This document shows positions 17,082 through 24,749 of a stretch of DNA of 64,000 nt, piece by piece (positions within the stretch are counted from its first letter, which is position 1; the number at the start of each line of letters is the position of its first letter). The notes beneath the pieces were generated by a model that worked only from the letters and a program-made list of their open reading frames with translations, did no database searches and was not told where the DNA came from. Origin of the DNA: Lachnospiraceae bacterium (GTDB lineage: Bacteria > Bacillota > Clostridia > Lachnospirales > Lachnospiraceae); contig CABJBM010000029.1 of the NCBI GenBank assembly GCA_902363835.1, positions 1-64,000 on the forward strand, read 5' to 3'. The translations under genes were made by a program, and so were the position numbers.

Positions 17082-17765
17082 ATGATAAAGGTGCTGATCG
17101 CAGAGGATTTTACCATACTTTGCGATGATTTGAAAAAGCAGTTGGAAAAAGATGAGGAGATACAGGTAATCGGCTGCGCTTCCACTGGAAAAGAAATTCT
17201 GAAAATGGCGTTGGAAAAGGATGCGGATGTGATTTTGATGGACATTGAGATGGAAACCGTAAATGCCGGCATACTGGCAGCCGAGCGCATCCGGGATATC
17301 AAGTATGACCAGAAGATTATTTATCTGACCGTTCATGAGACGGAAGACATCATTATTACGGCAATGGGAACCGGAGCAGTGGATTATGTTGTAAAAGGCG
17401 GGGCAATCGAAAATTTAATCGAACATGTAAAAAATGCCCACATGGGAAAGCCGGTGATGGAAGCGAGAATACAGAAAACCATTATGAACGAATACAAAAG
17501 GCTGCAGCGTTCAGAAAGGAGCCTGCTGTTTTTCATTCATAATGTTTCCCAGCTGACCGCCGCGGAGCGGGAGCTGGTAAAGCTTCTTCTAGAGGACAGG
17601 AAAATAAAGGAAATTGCAGGAATCCGCTGTGTGGAGGTCATAACCGTCAAAACCCAGATCAAAAGCCTTTTGAGAAAATTCGGCTGCAGCAGATCAAAGG
17701 AGATTGTTTCCATTATCAGGGAATTGAATCTGTCCCACTTATTTGAGGAGCAAACGTTTGGTTAA
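17082..17765 (+). CDS. LuxR-type response regulator
   Basis: 227-aa regulator partner of the upstream kinase. ATG 17082 has AAAGGGGAA before it, favoured over a TTG at 17064. The receiver domain (residues 1-120) has the acidic pocket AEDF, the phosphoacceptor Asp in VILMDIEM, a Thr in YLTVHE and the Lys in VVKGG. The C-terminal 65 residues are a GerE/LuxR helix-turn-helix (LTAAERELVKLLLEDRKIKEIA, VITVKTQIKSLLRKF). Targets are unknown; the importer upstream and nagA downstream are candidates. The 3' end contains the palindrome CAAACGTTTG. Confidence 0.88.
   Translation: MIKVLIAEDFTILCDDLKKQLEKDEEIQVIGCASTGKEILKMALEKDADVILMDIEMETVNAGILAAERIRDIKYDQKIIYLTVHETEDIIITAMGTGAVDYVVKGGAIENLIEHVKNAHMGKPVMEARIQKTIMNEYKRLQRSERSLLFFIHNVSQLTAAERELVKLLLEDRKIKEIAGIRCVEVITVKTQIKSLLRKFGCSRSKEIVSIIRELNLSHLFEEQTFG
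17751..17760. promoter_or_regulatory. Second copy of LacI operator core upstream of nagA
   Basis: CAAACGTTTG, identical to the central 10 bases of the palindrome at 5546-5561, overlaps the last codons of the response regulator. It lies about 35 bp upstream of a TATGAT box (17795-17800) that could start the nagA transcript. It may link nagA to the LacI regulator at 4449. Confidence 0.5.
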
Positions 17766-17854
17766 ATAAAATGGAATCTTTGGGCAAATTATGATATGAT
17801 GAAAGTAAAATATGAAAAAGACGGTAGTCTGAAGCTGGGGAAAGGAGAATTTTG

Positions 17855-19000
17855 ATGAGGGTATTATTCAGAAACGGGCGGTTTTACCAGAACGGCAGCT
17901 TTGTTTTGGGAGATTTACTGGCCCAGGATGGAGTGATACGGGAAACAGGAACAAGCCAAAGGGAAGACGGTGCTGTTGTTTATGATATGGAAGGCAGGCT
18001 GGTAGTTCCTGGATTTATTGACATCCATACCCACGGAGCCGCAGGCGTTGACGTGAATACGGCAGCAGCAGAGGATTATGAAACCATCTGCCGCTTTTTT
18101 GCCGCTCAGGGAACCACGGCCTGGCTGGGATCAGTGCTTACGGATACAAGGGAGCAGACCCTTTGGTGTATAGAAGAGTATAAAAAATGGAAGAACCTGG
18201 ATCACCGGGGAGCAGAGCTTTTAGGTATCCATTTGGAAGGTCCGTTCCTCTCTCCGGAATACAAGGGAGCCATGCCGGAGCACTTGCTGCGGAAAGGGGA
18301 CTTGGAGCTTATAAGGGAATACCAGAAGGCAGCCCAAGGACAGATTAAGTATATCACATTGTCGCCTGAGGTGGAGGGCAGTATTCCCATGATTCCGGAA
18401 TTAAAGAAACTTGGGATTCAGGTGGCCATCGGCCACTCGGGAGCCGATTATGATACGGCAAATGAAGCCATTAAAGCAGGAGCCAGAGGGTCAACCCATA
18501 CGGGAAATGCCATGAAGCTTCTGCACCAGCATTTTCCGGCTGTCTGGGGGGCTGTGCTGGAGTCTGACGATGTATTCTGTGAGATCATCTGTGACGGACT
18601 CCACCTTCATCCTGGAACGGTTCGCCTGATCATTAAGACCAAGGGACTGGACCGGGTGGTGGCTGTGACAGATTCTATTATGGCTGCTGGGCTTCCGGAC
18701 GGGAATTATAAGCTGGGAGTCAATGATGTGGTGGTGGAGCATGGAGATGCCAGGCTGGCTTCTGGCGGAAGCCGTGCGGGAAGCACTCTGACCACTGGAA
18801 GGGCCTTAAAGAACCTTCTGGAATATACCGGAAGGCCTCTTGAGGAAATCCTCTGTCTTCTTACGGAAAATCCTGCAAGGCTTGTGGGTGTTTATGACAG
18901 AATGGGTTCCATTGAGGTTGGTAAGGAAGCAAACCTGGTGGTGCTTGACAATGAATACAATGTTTCTAAGACATTTGTACATGGAAGAGAATGCCGTTAA
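17855..19000 (+). CDS. nagA: N-acetylglucosamine-6-phosphate deacetylase
   Basis: 381-aa amidohydrolase; ATG 17855 has AAAGGAGAAT upstream. NagA motifs are all present: the metal-site strand PGFIDIHTHGAAG, GIHLEGPFLSPEYKGA, AIGHSGADYD, THTGNAM, the substrate-binding IICDGLHLHP and the catalytic Asp in AVTDSIMAAG. It removes the acetyl group from N-acetyl-amino-sugar 6-phosphates in the cytoplasm, giving the amino-sugar phosphate that a NagB- or AgaS-type deaminase uses. Candidates in the window are the NagB-like gene at 9369 and the SIS protein at 28861. A second NagA lies at 59531 and is more distant in sequence. Confidence 0.93.
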   Translation: MRVLFRNGRFYQNGSFVLGDLLAQDGVIRETGTSQREDGAVVYDMEGRLVVPGFIDIHTHGAAGVDVNTAAAEDYETICRFFAAQGTTAWLGSVLTDTREQTLWCIEEYKKWKNLDHRGAELLGIHLEGPFLSPEYKGAMPEHLLRKGDLELIREYQKAAQGQIKYITLSPEVEGSIPMIPELKKLGIQVAIGHSGADYDTANEAIKAGARGSTHTGNAMKLLHQHFPAVWGAVLESDDVFCEIICDGLHLHPGTVRLIIKTKGLDRVVAVTDSIMAAGLPDGNYKLGVNDVVVEHGDARLASGGSRAGSTLTTGRALKNLLEYTGRPLEEILCLLTENPARLVGVYDRMGSIEVGKEANLVVLDNEYNVSKTFVHGRECR

Positions 19001-19026
19001 TGTGGGCGTAGAAGGGAACTTGAAAA

Positions 19027-19821
19027 ATGAGCGGTTATTTGTACATATTGTTTCTATTGATCAGCTTTGGTGCATCTGTTGCAGGAGCCATCTGCGGAAT
19101 CGGGGGAGGTGTTATTATAAAGCCTACACTGGACGCATTTGGAGTGCTCAGTGTGTCCGCCATAAGCTTTTTGTCAGGCTGTACCGTGCTTGCAATGACC
19201 TGTTATTCTGTGATCAAGGGGAAAATGAGCGGTGAGTCCCTGGTGGATATGAAGACGGGAACCCCTCTTGCCATAGGAGCTGCCCTGGGGGGAGTTGTGG
19301 GAAAATCCATGTTTCAGGCAATTTCCTCCCTGTTCGCAGATAAGGATACGGTGGGAGCTGTCCAGGCAGCCTGTCTTCTGGTAATCACCCTTGGAACGCT
19401 GATCTACACCATAAAAAAGGACAAGATCCATACTCACCATGTGACCCAGCCTGTGGTCTGTGTGGCAATCGGGCTGGTGCTGGGAATATTTTCTTCATTT
19501 CTGGGAATCGGAGGAGGCCCCATTAATCTGGTGGTGCTGTTTTACTTTTTCTCCATGGATACAAAAACAGCTGCCCAGAATTCTCTGTACGTCATCCTGT
19601 TTTCCCAGATTACGGGGGTTTTGAACTCCCTGGTAACAGGGACGGTTCCGGAATTTTCCATCTGGCTTCTGGTTCTTATGGTGGCAGGAGGTATCCTGGG
19701 CGGGGTAAGCGGCAGGGCCATCAATAAAAGGATTCAGGAGAAGATGGTGGATAACCTGTTCCTGGCTTTGATGGTAATTATCATTGGAATCAATCTGTAT
19801 AATATTTATCAGTTTATGTAA
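19027..19821 (+). CDS. TauE/SafE family membrane transporter
   Basis: 264-aa DUF81/TauE protein with about eight membrane segments in two repeated halves. Each half carries the family Gly-rich turn: GAICGIGGGVIIKP near residue 20 and SSFLGIGGGPINL near residue 160. The family exports sulfite, sulfoacetate or other organosulfur anions. It follows nagA by 26 bp with only a weak ribosome site. A terminator lies just after it. Together with the second TauE gene and the NitT/TauT importer it suggests sulfur-anion traffic, an inference from neighbours. Confidence 0.85.
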   Translation: MSGYLYILFLLISFGASVAGAICGIGGGVIIKPTLDAFGVLSVSAISFLSGCTVLAMTCYSVIKGKMSGESLVDMKTGTPLAIGAALGGVVGKSMFQAISSLFADKDTVGAVQAACLLVITLGTLIYTIKKDKIHTHHVTQPVVCVAIGLVLGIFSSFLGIGGGPINLVVLFYFFSMDTKTAAQNSLYVILFSQITGVLNSLVTGTVPEFSIWLLVLMVAGGILGGVSGRAINKRIQEKMVDNLFLALMVIIIGINLYNIYQFM

Positions 19822-19829
19822 ATGGTTGG

Positions 19830-19863
19830 GCTGTTGCGGATATGGTCCGTATCAGCTCTTTTT
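19830..19863 (+). terminator. Rho-independent terminator
   Basis: An 11-bp stem with one mismatch and one G-U pair (19830-19840 with 19846-19856) and 5-nt loop is followed by TCTTTTT. It ends the nagA-tauE unit. Confidence 0.65.
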
Positions 19864-19941
19864 GCGCCCGCAACAAGCTAAGTGAACACGCTGACATGTT
19901 CATTTGGCTGCTGCTGCGGCAACTACAGGAAAGGAGATCTG

Positions 19942-20658
19942 ATGGAACGAATATTAGTTGTGGCCTTATCCTCCCTGCTTGGAGGCCTTGCCCAGGCTGT
20001 TACAGGCTTTGGAGGGGCGATCATTATCATGATTTTTCTTCCTCTCATCCTGTCCATGAATGCGGCTCCTGCCTTAAGCGACGTGATCACCATGATGCTG
20101 TCCTTTTCCATGTTCTGGAGGTACCGGAGGTCAGTAAAGCTAAAGCCTATCCTCCTTCCGGCCGGAGTTTACTTAGCAGCCAGCACAGCGGCCATCCACT
20201 GGTCCGCCTATTTTGACGGTGGGAAGCGAAAGGGGATCTTTGGCTTGTTTCTCATAGGGCTGTCTATTTATTTTTTCTTTTTTTCAGGGAAGGCCAGGGT
20301 AAAGCCGTCCCCTCAAATGGGGGTGATCTGCGGGCTTGCAGCCGGGATATGCGGCGGGTTTTTCGGGATCAGCGGGCCGCCCATGAGCCTTTATTATTTG
20401 GGGGCAATGGAGACAAAGGAGGAATACCTGGGAACATTGAATGGGTTTTTCTCCATTACAGTGGTTTTTAATATTATTGCCAGAATCTCCAACGGATTTT
20501 TAACAAGGGACCTGATTCCCTATATGGGCATTGGAATTGTGGCGATCCTCATTGGAAGCGCCTGGGGCAGCAGGCTGGTGGCCCGGATCGACCGGAAGAC
20601 CATGAGCATGTGCGTGTATGGGCTTATGGCAGTTGCCGGAATTGTGGCTATCCTATAA
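19942..20658 (+). CDS. TauE/SafE family membrane transporter, second copy
   Basis: 238-aa TauE/SafE protein. ATG 19942 has AAAGGAG upstream; the longer frame from 19882 is not supported. The two family repeats are visible (QAVTGFGGAIIIM near residue 20, GICGGFFGISGPPMSL near residue 140) with about seven membrane segments. It is clearly a different subtype from the first copy (TGFGGA and GISGPP turns in place of GIGGG), so it is not a recent duplicate. It would export an anionic sulfur or carboxylate compound. The divergence in motifs suggests a different ligand or polarity from its neighbour. Confidence 0.83.
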   Translation: MERILVVALSSLLGGLAQAVTGFGGAIIIMIFLPLILSMNAAPALSDVITMMLSFSMFWRYRRSVKLKPILLPAGVYLAASTAAIHWSAYFDGGKRKGIFGLFLIGLSIYFFFFSGKARVKPSPQMGVICGLAAGICGGFFGISGPPMSLYYLGAMETKEEYLGTLNGFFSITVVFNIIARISNGFLTRDLIPYMGIGIVAILIGSAWGSRLVARIDRKTMSMCVYGLMAVAGIVAIL

Positions 20659-20686
20659 AAATCATAAAAAAGTGAGAGGGGGTATA

Positions 20687-20715
20687 TTGACAAATTAATA
20701 AAAGTATGGTACATA
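20687..20715 (+). promoter_or_regulatory. Predicted promoter of the COG2407-type isomerase gene
   Basis: TTGACA (20687-20692) and TACATA (20710-20715) are separated by 17 bp. The -35 box is perfect and the -10 box is weak. An operator follows at 20721. Confidence 0.45.
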
Positions 20716-20720
20716 CGTAT

Positions 20721-20738
20721 TATACACACGAGTTGATA
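20721..20738. promoter_or_regulatory. LacI-family operator, site 1
   Basis: TATACACACGAGTTGATA matches the near-palindrome at 23265 in 15 of 18 positions and keeps the central CpG. It lies just downstream of the predicted promoter, a position suited to repression. Confidence 0.65.
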
Positions 20739-20781
20739 TTGAATAGTATTGTGCAATATTTTGGAACATTGGAGGGGAAAG

Positions 20782-22128
20782 ATGAAAGCAAAACTAAATG
20801 TAGGGTTTGTCACCACCTATTCCGGCAGGTGGCCCAAGGAGGTCCCGGAAGAGAGAAACCGGGAATATGGAGACTGGCTGGCTGAACATCTGCCTATGGT
20901 CCGGATGGTAAGAGCTGCCGTCTTAGGCTGCAGCCGGGAAACGGTAGAAGAAGTTACAAGGGAATTTAAAGCCCAGGATGTGGATGTAATCGTTTTGGTT
21001 TATGGAGCCTTTACAGGGGATGATGTGGCTTCCTATCTGGCGGAGATGGTGAAGGTGCCTCTCATTTTATGGGCGCCCTATGAGGTACCTTTTGAAAAAG
21101 ATGACAGGCTTTATTCCAATGCTCTTTGTTCCATGACCATGAACGCGGCTGCCATCAGGAAGCTGGGTGCCACCTATCATACCGTTTACGGAAGCCTGGA
21201 GGATGAAAGGGCAACGGAAAAGGTCAGAAACTTAATCATTGCCTATGATGTTGTCAAGGCCTTAAGGCATACCAATCTGGGACTTCTGGGATACCGGCCT
21301 ACGGCCTTTTATAACTGCAGCTTTGATGAAAGCCTGATCCGCAGAACCTTTGGGGTGAAGATTGAAGAAACCGATTTAAAAGCAGTATTTGACCGGATGG
21401 AAAGAATTTCTGAGGAAGAATGGAAGGCAGACATGGAGAATATGGCCCGTCAATATGATACGGCCCAGCTTCCTGAGGGTCACTTGGAAAACCATTCCAG
21501 ACTGTACCTGGCTCTTAAGGAAGTCATGAAAGAACAGCACTATGATTTTGCCGCCATCAAATGCTGGCCTGAAATGGGGAATTTACATACAACGCCTTGC
21601 GCAGTCCTTGGACGCCTGGCAGACGAGGGGATCAACATTGGCTGTGAAGGGGATGTTGATGCAGAGCTGGCTCAGATGACAGAATACTATCTTACAGGAA
21701 AGCCCAGCTTTATTACAGACTTGATCAACATTGATGAAAAGGAAAATGTGATCACTTTCTGGCATTGCGGAAACGCTGCTCCGTCCTTGTGTAATAAGGA
21801 TTATCAGGTTGAAATGAGAAATCATCCTCTGGCCGGCCAGGGCACCGCGTTTTATGGAGCCTTAAAGCCAGGAGAAGTGACCATTGCAAGATTCTGCAAC
21901 CTTGACGGAGGTTATAAGCTGTTCCTCATGAGAGGAGAAGCGGTGCCAATGGACCGCTACACAAAGGGGATCATGGCAAATATAAAGGTAAAACGCCCTG
22001 TAAGGGAGGTTATAGAAGGGATCATAGCAGAGGGAATCCCCCATCATTACAGCATTGTGTGGGAGGATGTGGCGGAGGCCATGAAGCAGGTATGCGGGCT
22101 GTTAGGAATCCCGGTCATTGAGATGTAG
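20782..22128 (+). CDS. L-fucose/L-arabinose isomerase-like protein (COG2407 type)
   Basis: 448-aa cytoplasmic protein, shorter than FucI (about 590). ATG 20782 has GGAGGGG upstream. Putative metal ligands occur in the expected order: Glu in IGCEGDVDAE, Asp in FITDLINID and His in TFWHCGNAAP. Residues 60-100 match the sugar-binding first domain (VDVIVLVYGAFTGDDVASYL). The family interconverts aldoses and ketoses, often deoxy sugars. No kinase sits beside it. It has its own promoter and operator of the same type as the LacI gene that follows, so it belongs to the sulfatase regulon. Substrate not assignable by eye. Confidence 0.8.
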   Translation: MKAKLNVGFVTTYSGRWPKEVPEERNREYGDWLAEHLPMVRMVRAAVLGCSRETVEEVTREFKAQDVDVIVLVYGAFTGDDVASYLAEMVKVPLILWAPYEVPFEKDDRLYSNALCSMTMNAAAIRKLGATYHTVYGSLEDERATEKVRNLIIAYDVVKALRHTNLGLLGYRPTAFYNCSFDESLIRRTFGVKIEETDLKAVFDRMERISEEEWKADMENMARQYDTAQLPEGHLENHSRLYLALKEVMKEQHYDFAAIKCWPEMGNLHTTPCAVLGRLADEGINIGCEGDVDAELAQMTEYYLTGKPSFITDLINIDEKENVITFWHCGNAAPSLCNKDYQVEMRNHPLAGQGTAFYGALKPGEVTIARFCNLDGGYKLFLMRGEAVPMDRYTKGIMANIKVKRPVREVIEGIIAEGIPHHYSIVWEDVAEAMKQVCGLLGIPVIEM

Positions 22129-22142
22129 CCTGGAAATAACCG

Positions 22143-22172
22143 TTGACACTGTTTGCACCACACGGGTATAAT
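22143..22172 (+). promoter_or_regulatory. Predicted promoter of the second LacI gene
   Basis: TTGACA (22143-22148) and TATAAT (22167-22172), both perfect, are separated by 18 bp. The operator at 22179 overlaps the expected transcription start. Confidence 0.75.
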
Positions 22173-22178
22173 GAGAAA

Positions 22179-22196
22179 TATACATACGAGTTTATG
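22179..22196. promoter_or_regulatory. LacI-family operator, site 2
   Basis: TATACATACGAGTTTATG matches the site at 23265 in 15 of 18 bases with the same central CpG. Its place at the transcription start of the regulator gene suggests autorepression. Confidence 0.65.
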
Positions 22197-22212
22197 GTAA
22201 GGAGACAGGAAA

Positions 22213-23223
22213 ATGGGGCAGAATGGCGAACGGGTGACAAGATCGGATGTGGCGAAGGCGGCAGGAGTCAGCGAGACGATTGTTTCCTATGTGATCAACA
22301 ACAACCGCTATGTGGCTAAGGAAAAGAGGCAGAGGGTGGAAGAAGCCATTGCAGCCCTTCACTACAGACCCAACAACGTGGCGCGGGCTTTGAAGGGAAA
22401 GCGGAGCAACCAGCTTCTTTTCATTGCGGATCAGATCACCAACGAGTATTTCAGCCGGATTGTCAGCGAAATGGATAAGTACGCCTATGAAGCCGGATTC
22501 CTGATTTCCCTGTGTGCCAACCGGAATACCCCGGAATTTGTCTCCCAGGTCATCAGCCGCCAGTATGACGGCATCATTATCAGCTCCATCAGCTTTCCCA
22601 TGGAATATGTGGAGTCCTTCAGCAAAGCAGGAATACCGGTTTTGCTGTTTGAGCACAGAACCCATGGCGAACTTCCTGAGAATGTGGCGACCCTTGCTTC
22701 CGGTCTGTATCCGGGAGCCAGAATGGCAGTCAGCCATCTGGTGGATAAGGGAAGGAAGCATATCATTTACATTGACCGCATCAGCAAAAAGGGAAATGTG
22801 AGCGGACCTACGGATCTGCGTCTGAGCGGATATTTTGATGAGATGAAGGAGAACGGGCTTTGGGCCGGAGAAGATACGGTCATTGCAGGCTGTCATTCGG
22901 AAGAAGAGCTGGCAGAGGCTGTTGTAAAATATTTAAAGGATCATAAGGAAACAGACGGAATCGTCGGACGGAATGATATGGTAGCCTGTATTGCAATGTA
23001 TGCGGCTGTGGGCTGGGGAAAGAGAGTGCCACAGGATATGGGGGTGGTTGGATTTGACAATTCCAGCATCAGCAGGTTTTGTTTTCCCAGACTGACAACC
23101 CTGGAAATGCAGCGGGAGGCCATCAGCATGACAGCCATTGATATGATGGTCCAGATGATCGGAGGAAAGCATCCGGAAAATGCAAAGTTTGAAACAAAGC
23201 TGATCATAAGAGAAAGCACGTAA
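22213..23223 (+). CDS. LacI-family transcriptional regulator of the sulfatase/ABC regulon
   Basis: 336-aa LacI/GalR regulator with AAGGAGA before the ATG. The HTH (VTRSDVAKAAGVSETIVSYV) is followed by the hinge region HYRPNNVARALKG. The effector domain includes QYDGIIISSISFP, TDGIVGRNDMVA and MGVVGFDNSSISRF. Three near-identical 18-bp half-palindromes precede the isomerase gene, this gene and the binding-protein gene; it is the obvious protein to bind them. The effector is probably the imported sugar or a product of it. Confidence 0.92.
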   Translation: MGQNGERVTRSDVAKAAGVSETIVSYVINNNRYVAKEKRQRVEEAIAALHYRPNNVARALKGKRSNQLLFIADQITNEYFSRIVSEMDKYAYEAGFLISLCANRNTPEFVSQVISRQYDGIIISSISFPMEYVESFSKAGIPVLLFEHRTHGELPENVATLASGLYPGARMAVSHLVDKGRKHIIYIDRISKKGNVSGPTDLRLSGYFDEMKENGLWAGEDTVIAGCHSEEELAEAVVKYLKDHKETDGIVGRNDMVACIAMYAAVGWGKRVPQDMGVVGFDNSSISRFCFPRLTTLEMQREAISMTAIDMMVQMIGGKHPENAKFETKLIIREST

Positions 23224-23264
23224 ATGTTTTGTTTTGGAGGAAAAACGCAGGTTTGTCCCGACGA

Positions 23265-23282
23265 TATACACACGAGTGTATA
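23265..23282. promoter_or_regulatory. LacI-family operator, site 3, overlapping the -10 box
   Basis: TATACACACGAGTGTATA is a near-perfect 18-bp palindrome (eight of nine pairs) with a central CpG. It overlaps a TATAAT box at 23279-23284 upstream of the binding-protein gene, so binding would block initiation of the whole importer-sulfatase operon. Confidence 0.75.
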
Positions 23283-23364
23283 ATGGTAATGCGGGGAAGA
23301 TATTGTCCTGATAAGCCTGGTTTTAATAAAACAAGTCAAGTCTGAAAGAAAGAGAGGGTATTTT

Positions 23365-24717
23365 ATGAAAAAAAGAAGACTAGCAGCGTTGGCACTGGCC
23401 GGGATCATGGCACTTACAACCGGTTGCTCCGGCGGGGGAAAGACAGAAGCGGTTACATCAGGAGGGGAGACAAAAACAGAAGCAAAGACAGAGGCAGAAA
23501 CAAAGGCCCAGGATTCAGGAAACAAGGAGCCTATCACCTTAAAGATTGCCAATTATGCGGTGCTGGAAAAGGGGTACGATGAATTTTGGAAAAACGTGAA
23601 GGAAGGCTTTGAAGCCAAGAATCCCAACGTGACCATTGAATGGGTTACTGCTCCCTACGGGGAAATCTTAAACCAGGTCATCAACATGGCAGGAGGCGGA
23701 GACCGGGTGGACTGTGTTTTCAGTGAAATGATCTGGCTTCCTGCATTGGTGGATGCCGGTCTTGCGGCGCCCATGAAGGAGGTTTTGGATGAGGACTTTT
23801 TAAATGACTATTATCCCAATATCCTGGAAGCCCATAAGGTGGACGGAGAAGTTTACGGCGCGCCCCTTTATGTATCTCCTTCCCTTTTGTTCTACAACAA
23901 GAACTTATTTGAAAAGGCCGGTCTTGATCCAAACAAGCCGCCTAAGACCTACGAGGAAATGCTTTCCATGGCGGAAAAGCTGTCAGGGCTTACTACGGAC
24001 GACGGGAATAAGGTATATGCGTTCGGCCAGCCTACTGCATCGGTCATCGTCATCGGATCCTCCATTCAGGCCTTTGCCGCAAACTTCGGAGGTTATGTGT
24101 TTGACGAAAACGGAAAGCTGGATGTGGAAAATGAAGGCCTTAAAGAAGCTCTTGGGATGTTAAAGGTTCTTGATGAAAAAGGCTATAATCCGCAGAATGC
24201 CAAGCCAAAGGATTTGAGGAACTTATTTGCTCTGGGGCAGCTTGCCATGTATTATGACAATTCCTGGGGCTTTAACGGCGCTAAGTCCATTAACCCTGAT
24301 GTGGTGAATTTTGCAGCAGCGGCAGAGCCTTTAAAAGGCGGAAACGGAGATGGAGCGTCTACCCTGCAGTCCCATTGCTTTGTTGCTGTTGACAACGGAC
24401 CGGAGCGTGTGGAGGCGGTGAAAGACTTTATCCAGTATGTGATCACTCCGGAAGTTTTAAATGACTATATTGCAAATATTGCCCCGGCCCTTCCTGCGAA
24501 AAACTCCATGAAGGACATGGAAGCAGTAAAGAACAGCCCGATTTTAAACGGAGCAGGAAATTCTGTGGAAAAGGCGGAGCCTGTACTCATGTTCCCAACC
24601 TTATCTGATTTTAACTTAGAGCTGTGCGCACTGGCCCAGGCGGTAACGGTTGGAGGAGAAGATGTGGAAACTGCCCTGAAAAACTTCCGGAATTCGGTGC
24701 AGCCTCTGCTTCCATAA
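23365..24717 (+). CDS. ABC sugar transporter substrate-binding lipoprotein
   Basis: 450-aa family-1 extracellular solute-binding protein. The signal ends in a lipobox LTTGC, followed by a Lys/Glu/Thr spacer. The mature protein has the usual start ITLKIANYAV and the long helix FWKNVKEGFEAKNPNVTIEW, then GGDRVDCVFSEMIWLPALVDAGL and PLYVSPSLLFYNKNLFEKAGL. It captures an oligosaccharide or modified sugar for the two permeases at 26171 and 27109. No ATPase gene is in the operon; such CUT1 systems commonly share an MsmX-type ATPase encoded elsewhere. A sulfated glycan fragment is a reasonable ligand given the sulfatase gene next to it. Confidence 0.9.
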   Translation: MKKRRLAALALAGIMALTTGCSGGGKTEAVTSGGETKTEAKTEAETKAQDSGNKEPITLKIANYAVLEKGYDEFWKNVKEGFEAKNPNVTIEWVTAPYGEILNQVINMAGGGDRVDCVFSEMIWLPALVDAGLAAPMKEVLDEDFLNDYYPNILEAHKVDGEVYGAPLYVSPSLLFYNKNLFEKAGLDPNKPPKTYEEMLSMAEKLSGLTTDDGNKVYAFGQPTASVIVIGSSIQAFAANFGGYVFDENGKLDVENEGLKEALGMLKVLDEKGYNPQNAKPKDLRNLFALGQLAMYYDNSWGFNGAKSINPDVVNFAAAAEPLKGGNGDGASTLQSHCFVAVDNGPERVEAVKDFIQYVITPEVLNDYIANIAPALPAKNSMKDMEAVKNSPILNGAGNSVEKAEPVLMFPTLSDFNLELCALAQAVTVGGEDVETALKNFRNSVQPLLP

Positions 24718-24749
24718 GAACGGACAGGAATTTAAAAAGAGGAGAGAAG

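Noticed and set aside
22192..22896. 234-aa open frame on the minus strand
   Set aside because: It is the complement of the LacI gene at 22213 and has no ribosome site or domain.
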